Origin: Paragonimus westermani
Taxonomy: Eukaryota > Platyhelminthes > Trematoda > Plagiorchiida > Troglotrematidae
Reading direction: 5' to 3'
Length of the DNA stretch: 64,000 nucleotides
Assembly (NCBI GenBank): GCA_008508345.1
Contig: QNGE01000106.1
Span: forward strand, 371,789-435,788
Under the pieces are notes generated by a model, which had not been told where the DNA came from, searched no databases, and saw only the letters and a list, made by a program, of their open reading frames with translations. A program made the translations under genes and the position numbers. Numbering within the stretch: position 1 is the first letter of the stretch; every line of letters starts with the position of its first letter. Positions 22,901 through 34,900 of this stretch are shown here, in pieces.

Positions 22901-25900
22901 TACACATTTACTCATACTGGAGGAATATCTAAAAGTTTTACCCACCTGAAGTAACGTCTTATCATGGCGCCAAGAACTCGTGAGGATAGTGTTTGAAAAT
23001 GGCTCAATGTCCAAAGCATCCGATCCGGAAATATGTGGACCAGCAAACATCCTAAAGTGTAGTACAAGAAGTGAACACAAATGCTAACAGTTGGAGTTGA
23101 ACAGCCACTGTGATCGAACATGTTTTTGGATCGTACCGTTTTCAAATTCAGACCAGAAAAATTGAAACAAAATAGTGCAGCGGAAGGAAAAATCATGTGC
23201 CACGAGTATTCACACTAGAGTTCAATGTAAAAAAAGTATGCGCTTTTCCCAAGTAGATTGGGGACTCTGAAACTCATGAAATTCCCGATAGTTATTGTAT
23301 ATATATTGAGAACAGGTATATAAATTGAGATGCAGCGTGCAAGTTGAGGCCATTGAATGGTGCTCTGAAAAATTCAAGGTAACCATCCCGAACGCATGAA
23401 TAAGTTTTCAGAGTGTGGCTCTTCTGATCAGAAAATCTGGGTTCCGAAGTTTTTGTACCGTTAGACTCAGGCCTTTATTTCTTACACACACTAAGAATGA
23501 GCCTCGATCCTACAAAGTGACGGGGCGTGAGTAGTAGGTTGTTTCGAATTTCTTCCATGAGTGAATCGAAAATGAACGCTGGTTTGGCGGGTAGTCGGCT
23601 TTCGGGTTTGCCATCGGTCCGATTACACACCACCCGATCTAGTCACGGTTGCCAAGCAAGCACGAGCAGAAACGGTTTGTTCCATAATTACTTCAAAACG
23701 GGTTTGATTTGGAGGGCAGTTAGTTGGCCCAAATGGCTTCCGGAATTGGTAATTGAGTCACGGACTGCCGTGGCAGTCGTGAGACCTGGGGATTTTTTTG
23801 CACAACTGTGGATTGCGTGATCCTATTCCGATTTTAACTTCTTCGGATTGACGACTATGAAAGTGATAAGTCGGTTTGGAAATCATTTCCGAGAAGACCT
23901 GGCGTCTTGAGTCAACCAGCTGCGCTAAATTAATACCTGAAACGGGCTTCACCTTGCCCTCAATAGGTCGTGTAGAGTGATGTTCACTTATCCTTGGAGG
24001 AGTGCATCTGACTGTACTACCGGCGTCACTCGTTTAATGAGAGCATGTGGAACAGTGAACACAAAGTAGTTAGCTGACAGCAGATTTCATCCAACTCATA
24101 CAGCACCAAAGGTTGTGAGAAAGTTGAGGCTGCTGGACCACTAATCAACCAGTGTATTTTGGTTGCCAATCGTCTCTAATATGAACTTCAGGTAAAATCC
24201 TCCCTAAATAAATGCATTATCATGGTTACCACTTGTGCTGTGCGTTGAGTAAAACTTAGTCACTCGAGTTCATTTAATATACTGCAATAGAATCATTTGT
24301 TCTTTTTAATCCATTTCTGTACACTCTTCGCATGTTATCAAGTGCAACTTACCACAACGAGTGTTCGAAGCGATCGTCCCACACATGAAGTGTATCGTCC
24401 CACCCACCAGATACGAAGATGTGCGAGTATTCTTCATCCTCCGATCCTCGAGGGTGGTACTTTAATGCACAAATTCGCATCACGTGACCATCCACTCTCT
24501 CGGAAGCACAACTTTTGCGTACCAAATATATTTATAGAGAGAGAGGAGGTAAGTCTGCTAATGTGAAGTCGGAATATGTTTTGATGTTGCACAAAATTTT
24601 GGCTACACAAAGATCCAATTTACCTGGTTGAATTTCTAAACATTGTTTACATAACTGGGAAATATGTGGCAAAATTTGCTGACTTCACCTTATTCCTATC
24701 AATACATGTTTTACATAACAATAACGGTGTTTATTGAGCCGGCCACTCAGGTTAACTTGTTTAATCTGAATGAGTAGGTGATGTAGCGTGTCTTTCCCTT
24801 GCCAAACGTTCTAATACGGCTTGACTGCTAGACGTGGATCCCTGCTATGCGGCTTCCCCTAGTCAACTTGCGCGGAGTCAAGAAGAACACGACTGCGTAG
24901 AAAACACGCCGTAATGCCGATTACCAATTCGACCAAGTGAATAAAATACCTGTAAATATATATCATGAAATAGTGGTCAAATATGGCCGTTTACTTGTTG
25001 AATCAATGTCTGCTTGTTTAGGTCACTTCGCTTCCAAGTGGCCAAATAAGGCCAATTCCATAGGCGTTAGTTTCTGGGGCTGGTGTGACACCCACGCTCA
25101 CTTGCACGTATCCACCTGTCGCGACACCCACGCTCACTTTCATGTCTCCGGCTTGTTGGTCCGACGTGCCTCTCGGTGCTTTGTTGTCTGATTTCGTCAG
25201 CCTGACTGGCCTGCAGCGATGACTGATTTCATCAGCCGTCACCAACGTTCTGACTAGATTGTTTTGGTGAATTTGCGTCCTAACAGAAAGACGGTTTTCA
25301 TCTTAAGACCTTCGTGGAACAAAACCCGCCAGCAAGTGTTTCGCCGACAACTGACTGTTAACGATGAAGAATCATGCATGCAGTTATTTGGCTGGACCTA
25401 GACGAAACTTAAGAAATTACATTCATTAACTTCGGTTCAGTGAATTCGAATGTTAGTTGATTCTGTTAGATAGAAATGAGTCACCAAAACGAGGCTAAAT
25501 GCTTGAACTAAATGTAACACATCTATCAAAAAGGAAGCGAAGTGGTCCGGTATAAGTATATGCTAATTTGCGGCAATGAATAATCTGAACCGTACCGTTA
25601 TAATCAGACGTCGGTAAACGAAGAAAATTTGGAAAAACTAGATGAGTGAAACTGCCAAAAAAAATAAAATACCCCATCTTATTTCACTGTATTCACCGGC
25701 TTCCATTAATTGTAAATTTACAGTTTCCCATTCTGCATCTACTTGTAATAACACGGTAAATCGTAAGAAACAAGTGAACTTGCGGAGGTTCAAAAATAAG
25801 GCGTAAAGAATCGTGTGTAATGACAGTTCGCTCTCGATTCAAGAGTTACTAGTTAACGAATGGAGTAACCAGCATCTCGATAGCAGGCATAGCAGCATTG

Positions 25901-28900
25901 ATTTGAAATGTAGGCACGGCAAGCGACTGCAGAGATCAAGATCTGAAAACATCTTCTTAGATAACAAAGCATAAAGAACACAAACGGTCATAATTAGTGG
26001 CAAAATGTTAGTACAGATTATGGGGACTCTTGATGCACACAGGTAACCTCGACTTGAAAAGAACAAGATTGTTAGGAGAGATGATAAAATAGAGGGACTC
26101 ACGTGATAAACATTAACGAGAGTCTTGAAAAACGGGAAGAAAAGTTCCCCTGTGCATGAGACAGAAGTTGTCGAACAATTGGCGACAGCATCAGAAAACT
26201 GAACATTTCGAGTTTGTCTCTATCGACACATTACAGAAAGCTCGCCGGAAATGTATATGTGTACAACGCGCGTGTACCACATAAAGTGGAAGACGAACCA
26301 CAATAAGTGAGAAAAAATGTGACTGTTATATAAAATAAAGAGCTGTCTAGATTTAGATAGAAAAACACTATATAAATGAGCTGACAGACTCTGAACATGA
26401 ACGCGAATGCTTACTAGTATTTACTATTTCAGAGGACGTCTTCAGCAAAAGGTGCTCACCGTTTTTTAGAACCCAATCAGGAAGTTAGGAACGCCCCTCA
26501 TTCCGCGAATACATGTTATGTGGTGGACGTCAATCTGCCGCTTCCAGCCCAAACCATAAACGACGCACGGTGTTGCTTACAGCAATCCGACATTCTTAAG
26601 ATTAGTTCCATCTGACGAAGACCGTAAGATGAGACTTTTATGTACAGCAGCTGATAAAGTTTTTCTATCCCGAAAACACGTTGAGGAAATTTGCCACTGT
26701 TGTCATGGTGTTCTCAGCACAAGGCGCCAAAGTCTCGGAGACTAAGCCAGCAGAAAATGAACAGAAAATGTTCTGAGAATATTCTTCAAGAGAAAGACAA
26801 GTTTCGCAGTCGTGTAATCAGACTGCACACACAATCTTTTTTATGCCCAAGTCACAACTGGCGTAAGTTGGTAATTGCCATCCGATGGTCAGCTGTAGGA
26901 CTTGATCAACATCTAGTGTACGAGGAAGTTGGTTTGCAACGCTTTCTTTTGCGTCAAAAAAGCCGCTACCATAGGAGAAGAACAACGTGAACCGTTAACA
27001 TTTGAGCATGCAACGCTGACTATCTTTGTGTAATCAGCGCGTCTTCGCTCATGACTAGAATTTTGGAGTTTGAGTGCCGTAACAACAGAGTGAACGGTGT
27101 AACTGGGTGGATGTTGTGACCTGTCTCCGGGGTGTGTTTCATAATTGGAGACGCCAGGTTTTGCACTCGAATGCTTGTTTGACTGTCAGTTCGCTCAGCA
27201 GACTTAATCATCCGTTTTGGAAGAAGATCGCCCGTTCGTTGAGACAGGCACCGATCGGTTCCACCGATATGACTGTCACTGCAACTGCGAACGAACCGAC
27301 AAACGACATATGAGACAGAATAATCAAGCCATCGGGTCTATCTCTCTTATAATTAACTTTCTGAATAGATAACAAGGGGCACACTTTAGCTGCGAGGTTT
27401 ATACGATTCACAACAGACCGAACCTGAGGACGAAGTATGGTGAACAACCAATCTCACCTGAACTGTAGTTTTATAAACATCCCTCTTTTTCCGAACTATT
27501 CAGACTACAGTTCTTTCCGCGTTTTTCATAGTGTGAACAGAGGTAAATTTATCCGAGTATCCGTTAGCAAATGTGGTTTTAAGAAAATGTTCCTCTTATG
27601 CCAGCCAGTCATCTATTCAAATTCGTCGGTTCTGTCGAACAATGTTTTAAATTAACTCCGCTTGTAGACCATGGATGTAAACCTACAATACTAGAGGTAT
27701 TAGTCGCTGCAAGTGGTTTTACAATAAACCGACCTCTACAATATTTCGTCATGATGTCTCAGATTCAGATATACTGGGTTGCTGTTCGACCTAAAGTTCT
27801 GGCCAACATTAAACCCCTGTTGATCTAACAGAGATGACCAGTGTTGCGTGCGCAAAATTCAATAGTTCACACCGTCCACCTCCCGTGATGGCGGCCTTTT
27901 GACTTGAAAGTCAATGTTCACCTACTGTGGTGAAGCCCTCTTTTCTATTATGCGGATATCGAGGTAAGTCGGAATGTTGCCATTCTGAAATATTTCTTTC
28001 TTGCTGTTTTGATTAAGTGAATCAAGAGAACGTAGACCCTTAGACATTCTTTTGTGCAAATTACATCGTGTTCATGATGACTCGGAGTACTTTGTAGAGC
28101 TGTACGCTGTGTCTGTGACCGATTTCGTGACTGGGTAACTGTGCTCCTCCTGTTACCTAATTTCACTGTTGGTCCTTTTGATTTTATGAAACCCCGACAC
28201 GAAGGTCAGATCGAAAGTTGTACCAACAAGATAACCGTGGCCGTAATCAAAGCAGCAGTGGGAGACGACCAAAGATTCCCTTAGCTCCATTTCCAACAGC
28301 TATTAGATTTGAATGTCACTACCTCAGAGTAGATGTACACCACCACTTTTGATTTGCAAACAGTGAATTGACCATGGATGAAAACTGGTGTCGCGTTGGA
28401 TCTAATCTAAAACTGTCCATACCACCTCACCTAGACAACTCTAGCAACGTTATTCGACCTAGTACTGGTCTCCGATCTATAGTAAACACGTAAGACAATT
28501 TACATAAGCCCAACAGATTGCTATCGTTATTAGCCAGATGTCTCTTTTAAAATTTTGTGCGCGATACTATCCGGCCGGAAAAAGTGGCCGTTTCCCAAGA
28601 AAGAGGGAAAATATCACAGTAGTCACTGAGAAAGGTCAAGCTATGGATTGTGCCTGTTAAAAACAGTTTCTCATCTTACTAGAACTGTTTTGAAACCAAA
28701 CTGCTTTGCTGTTCATTTTGCCATGATAATGCACCTGCTAACAAACTGAAACCCCAGATAAATCTTTTGGTCATTTCTAAAACCAACTTTCGGGAGAAAG
28801 CGCTTCGTTCTCCCGATCTTAGTCCACTTGCATTTTGTCAAGTTATGAAAACGTTCGTAGAAATTTTTGCGGTAACGAACCGAAACTGAAAAGTACATTC

Positions 28901-31900
28901 ATGTAAGCTGCTCATGTTCAAGGAGAGTGCGTTTCCTTTCGTACACGAAAAACTGGAAAACTCCGATGGAATGGATGTGACCTGAAGTTTTAGCGAAAGG
29001 ATACGAATGAAATTGCCAAGTGAGATCTAAAAATCACCGTATATCATCGTATATCATAACGTCGGACGTAACGAAGTGTTTAAATGTTCCATTATCAGTA
29101 AATCACTTCCGGAAGTTGAATCAGCACGGCGATGAAAGCACCTTTAGAAGGATATTCAAGTTGAAATACCAAAATTATGAAAACTATGTTGAAGACTTGC
29201 GCAGATTTCAGCGGGGAACTTGTACAACCTTCTTCCTTGACACTTCGCAGACGGCTGCAAGTGCTAAAAAGCATAGAGGAGTAGACCTGCCACCAGGCTG
29301 CCCGTATGGAAAAGCGATGTACAAATGCGTACACTGTACACGATGAGCGAAGCCCTCCAAACGGTAATGTTTATTCAATCAATTTTTACGATAAGTTGTA
29401 TTTTTGCAGATTTCAGATGTTACGCCTCCTGAGTCATCCATTATCGCACCGATGGATATCAAATTATGAAGGCAAACCTGGTGCACTCACACGAATTTCA
29501 GGTCGGTAAGCGGAATATTTATTCTAGGGATAGACGTCTGGCTGTTGACGTTGAAGGAAATTATGAAGTCGCGAGATTTATTGAAAGTGGAGGGCAACTA
29601 TAGGTTTGTCATGTTTGTACCGAAAGGTATATTCCAGCTGTGTCCCAGGTATGGAGATTTCATCCTAGGAGATGCACCTCATCAGTTAAATTATGGCGGC
29701 TATATACCATGGCATGCTATGTTGGTAGACGTAACTGGAGTTGGGGTAACCTTCTTTTACTCACTGCCAGTTTTAGGATAGTTTTGGAAGACCTCCATAA
29801 AATGTTGCCTTGTATGTCTTCTGTTCGCACCTTCATTGTCGATCGTTCGGCAGCACAGATGAGGGCAATAGGTGAAGTCTTTCCATATGGTGCCATAGTA
29901 TTCTGCCGGTTTCACTTACTGCACGACGTGTCTTGGCGTTTCCGCCAGTTGTTAAGCCTAAGCGATTATCAGAAGAACCGTATTTACCAGTGGACCCGCA
30001 GTATGGTTTTCACTGGGAAGAGCGGTCAATTTAACGGTTTGCTGCCGGCTGTGAAGTCCGTCAGTAATGAGGCATATCAGTATCTTGCGAGCACTTGGCT
30101 GCCTTATAAAAGCCGTTGGGTCTAGCATAAACTTAAGTCCACGGTTTTGTTCGATAATCTTTCCATCAACCGTGTGGAGAACGAAAACAAGCACATCAAA
30201 AGTGCTGTGTCTGAACGATCCAGTGTGTATGCATTTTCCCAGCATATTGTGGAAAGTTGTAGCAGTGTGTTTGATGAACTCCAGTGTAGGCTGAACAGTG
30301 AGCGCATGAGGTTGTTTGAGCCGGCTGTAAGCCGGGAATTTCTGTCAGTCATTCTGAAACCATTGTCGCAATATGCCAGGGATGTTTTCCTTAGGCATTA
30401 CAACGGCACCCAGATAGTAGACGTAGCCTATGCAAAAGGCACGTGAGAAGTGCGCTGTAGCAAAGGGCGCATTTTCCACGTTGACATTGTGGGGGTACCA
30501 AATGTGACTGCTGATTCTCATCCAAATGGATGATTCCCTGTTTTCATATTGTTGCTGTGTTCCGGTTGATCGACAGACCCCTCACCAGTTTGGTTGCGGG
30601 AAATCGATGGTTGTTGCCAGCCCATGAAGAATCAGAAATCCCGCTTTCCCAGTTTGATGAGCCGGCTGTTTGTATGCCTGCACCTGTTTACACTTTTCTT
30701 CTGGACAGAATAAGACATGCTGAAGATGTTTGTCAGGATATAGCCATTACTTTAGGATGCTTGAGTACAGTCAACAATCGTAGACATGTAGCTTCGTTGC
30801 GAGGGATAAATGAGTTACTGTCTAGCCATCCTTACCGATTATTGCACTGTTCAATCCCAGGTAGGTAGGTTGTGCAGATAAGCGGCCGAGCGTAGTTCAA
30901 CAACTTGTGGCCGGAAAAAAACAGTGGGCAACAGTAGCGAATGGTATGAATCATTCTACTTTGACCCCGAAGGGGTTAGTAGAAGACGGGTTCTGTTGGT
31001 CAGGAAAAGCGTTGTAGTCAACTCAAATATCCCTACATGCAGCACCTTCCCCACAACGCATGCCCCAAGTTGTGCTACACAGATGCCGTCCACAAGTAAG
31101 ACTGCAAGCATGTCTGATGAGTTAAGCCAGATGCCCACAGCTTCAATAGAACAACCTTTTGTCTCTAACACGCGGAGGAAGTCTAAACCTGAACGTCGTG
31201 TGATTGCCAAGGATATGCCGGAGACTGACGTAATCGTGGATCCCATGGAGACAGTTCGAATTAGACGAGTTTCTAAGGGTAGGCTAAGGCAGTTCAAACC
31301 AAAGTCGGGGAGACTTTTGAAAAGCAACGTGCCTCAAAGTTTGTAAATTGCAACGTTTGTCAGATTTGCTTCCTAAAAGAGGATCTCATGGACTTGGACG
31401 GGGACACCGTGCACTGGGTACAGTGCAGTCAGTGTTCAGGTTGGTACCACCACTACTGTGCCAACGAGTCTTAACTAGTCTACACTTGCGTTGACTGCGA
31501 CAACGTGGACAACATAACGTGACCAGCCGGCAGGATTATGATGAAACGGCGCTCTAAAGCATCATGTGACAGAACCCACGGCCCTATTCATGGCCACCCA
31601 CGACGTGGTTTCACAAGCTATGCTCATGTTTCCATTCTGCAGTGGTTATTGCCGTTAGTCAAGTGAGGTTCACTGAGTCTACCTTCAGTGGTTCCTCTCT
31701 GGGTATACCAGACAGCTAGTAGTTTGCGTCTATTTTCAAACTGATTTGCAGCGCTTACTGCCGTTAGTCAAGTAGGATGTCCGCATACATATATGTAAAA
31801 GTCTTTATATATATATACGTACATGTATATAGACACAAATATATGTACACATGTATACATATATATATATGTACATTTACATAAGTACGTTTATAGATAT

Positions 31901-34900
31901 ATGTATATATGCAAGTATACATACATATATATATTTATATATTATACTCATATTTGTTTATATATATACTTATCCGTATACACCTACATATATACGTGTA
32001 TGTGTATATAAACATTTACGATTGTATATATGTATGTATATATTCATATATATATCCATATATATATCTATGCACATATGTATACATACATGTATATATA
32101 TAGTAATCTACATTCAGATATTCATATTTACATATATATAGTTGTACACATATACGTGCACATATATATCACATATATATATTCATGCACACACATAAAT
32201 GTATATACATATATGTGTATACCCTTATATATGTACATATGAATGTATTTATATAAATATATCTAGATGTGCTCTTCTCCACCCCCCCTCCAGGATAGCC
32301 AGTTGCCCAAGGAGAAAATTGCGCTTCAAGGTCATTCGGTGTATTATTACTATACGCCAATCAGCTTTTCGCGGGTACGAAAGGAAATGCGATCCCATGT
32401 TCAGGTTGACAAGTTCAAAAAGTGCGGTTTCCGGAAGTATTTCAAAGCTGAGGTTTGACTCACCAAAAAAATCACATCGAGTAAGATACTACCAACATGA
32501 ACGAAAAACCCGTGATACAGGGAAGAAAAATGTTAGAAGTCTGTGCTTTTTAAGTATTGAGTATACAAAGGTTTATTACCGTTTCGCGAAATATGTCGAT
32601 TTTCAACCAGTATGCATATTTGGAATGCTACAGTTGTAGTAAATTTTAAGCGAAAGTGCCTCTTTTCGACAGCCCTTTATTTGCGTTCCATTGTCCAAAA
32701 TTAATGTTCGTGTGTAAACACCCTCTGAATACTAACAGAGTAGCCAGGAAATGCGTAATGCAGTGAAAGTGTGCACTTCCATCTCGGGGCTCAAAGAACG
32801 TCTATGAGGTCAAAAAATCGACGTGTCCAGCATGAGCAGACTGGAAAGTGGTTCATATTTTGTTTTCCCCCAAGAGATTGCAGCCTGAAGCCGTGAAATA
32901 AATGTGTCACATGCAGCCTATCGATAAAACTGCAACAGGTTTACTTACTGAGGCCTTTTTGATATTTGATCTCTAAGCAGTAGTCATCATAACAACCGAT
33001 GGTGTAAAGAAATTTTGAATGGTTTAGAGTTGAATATGTATTGTAATTGGGAATGTTAGTTTTCTGAAGTTATCCGGGAAAACACATACACCGCGGCTCA
33101 ATAGTGAGCGAGTTTCCGTTCAACACCCGTTATCATGTCACGAATCAAAGACAATCTTCCATGTTTTACAACCGATTATTGTGTATACTCATTTGTTTGC
33201 TCGTGTCGAGCATCATATATTNNNNNNNNNNNNNNNNNNNNNNNNNNNNNNNNNNNNNNNNNNNNNNNNNNNNNNNNNNNNNNNNNNNNNNNNNNNNNNN
33301 NNNNNNNNNNNNNNNNNNNNNNNNNNNNNNNNNNNNNNNNNNNNNNNNNNNNNNNNNNNNNNNNNNNNNNNNNNNNNNNNNNNNNNNNNNNNNNNNNNNN
33401 NNNNNNNNNNNNNNNNNNNNNNNNNNNNNNNNNNNNNNNNNNNNNNNNNNNNNNNNNNNNNNNNNNNNNNNNNNNNNNNNNNNNNNNNNNNNNNNNNNNN
33501 NNNNNNNNNNNNNNNNNNNNNNNNNNNNNNNNNNNNNNNNNNNNNNNNNNNNNNNNNNNNNNNNNNNNNNNNNNNNNNNNNNNNNNNNNNNNNNNNNNNN
33601 NNNNNNNNNNNNNNNNNNNNNNNNNNNNNNNNNNNNNNNNNNNNNNNNNNNNNNNNNNNNNNNNNNNNNNNNNNNNNNNNNNNNNNNNNNNNNNNNNNNN
33701 NNNNNNNNNNNNNNNNNNNNNNNNNNNNNNNNNNNNNNNNNNNNNNNNNNNNNNNNNNNNNNNNNNNNNNNNNNNNNNNNNNNNNNNNNNNNNNNNNNNN
33801 NNNNNNNNNNNNNNNNNNNNNNNNNNNNNNNNNNNNNNNNNNNNNNNNNNNNNNNNNNNNNNNNNNNNNNNNNNNNNNNNNNNNNNNNNNNNNNNNNNNN
33901 NNNNNNNNNNNNNNNNNNNNNNNNNNNNNNNNNNNNNNNNNNNNNNNNNNNNNNNNNNNNNNNNNNNNNNNNNNNNNNNNNNNNNNNNNNNNNNNNNNNN
34001 NNNNNNNNNNNNNNNNNNNNNNNNNNNNNNNNNNNNNNNNNNNNNNNNNNNNNNNNAGGTTGCCCGATCGTCTCGAGAGGAGACACAGTTACTGCCTGTT
34101 AACTCCAATCGATAACCCCGCGATTAGGACTTCCGAGACAGGTCGAGATCACAGAACTCATTAAACCTGCAAGACGATATTTTAGATTGCTGATGAGTAG
34201 TCGGGGATTTGGTTTATTTTCAAGTTGACCATCACTTGTCATTGACGTGTCCTCTGGACCCTTGATGGCCTATTGCGGCCAAATATTGTGTTTTGTCCCA
34301 CGACCGCAAACAAATTGAGGCTTGTTCTTGTAATTGATTACATTATTTATGTCAATAGTACCACGTTTCCGGGGACTTGGTTTGGTTTTGATATTTGACG
34401 TCGTTGGCCATACGTGCGTTACTCAAGGTTCGTCGGAAGAACGCACATGTTTACCAACATCTCGTACGATGCAGAAGAGGGCTATAATTTTTTAAGCACG
34501 CATAAAGTGCACGACAACGCCACGCATTAAGAACTGCATCTTAGAAATGTAGACTCATTTGTGTAATGTGTGAACTGGATTAACATCAAAATCCTAATAA
34601 AGTGAAGCGGTAGGACAATTGTTATAACTATCACGAATGTTCACAGCATATAGGAAGTAACACAAAATTTGGGTTGCAATACATCAGCAATATATCCACA
34701 ACGTCCTGTAGTCACATGCAGAGATCTACGTTGCCCCACGCGTCGTTGTCAAACATCGTAATACATCAGGGGTGTGGGCTGATGTTTGACTGTTAAACAA
34801 CCGTAAGGAGAAGTGCAAGCTATAGATAAGAAAGGAAGCTGGAGAAGTGAGCTGGTTTGACTATTAAAACACCTGTTTTTACTCAAGCGTCCAACCTCGG

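Larger units (their letters stand above)
20085..22945 (-). other. Intron holding a cluster of foldback and tRNA-like repeats
   Basis: This 2.9-kb intron contains three members of one short repeat family (20225-20322, 20905-21149 and 22321-22487) plus an ATTT simple repeat. The remainder shows no recognisable content. Confidence 0.7.
29020..31522 (+). mobile_element. Decayed MULE-type transposase with SWIM and PHD fingers
   Basis: Across three frames the plus strand encodes, in order, a zinc-binding N-terminus of FAR1/FLYWCH type, a MULE DDE transposase core, a SWIM zinc finger, a Ser/Thr/Lys-rich linker and a PHD finger. The order of the first three parts is that of Mutator-like transposases, which cut and paste DNA in the nucleus. 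The PHD finger, a module that usually reads histone tails, is an unusual addition. At least four in-frame stops (29344-29346, 30123-30125, 30512-30514, 31472-31474) and about four frameshifts disable it. I found no terminal inverted repeats, so the element boundaries are those of the coding remnant only. It sits inside the WD40 gene intron on the opposite strand. Confidence 0.85.

Noticed and set aside
26691..26990. 99-codon plus-strand frame
   Set aside because: With stops roughly every 20 codons, dozens of frames near 100 codons are expected by chance in 64 kb of six-frame sequence.
31823..32242. Tyr/Ile-rich open frames on the plus strand
   Set aside because: They are produced by the TA-rich low-complexity tract.
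33104..34164. Long open frames of more than 300 codons
   Set aside because: They consist almost entirely of unknown bases in the assembly gap.
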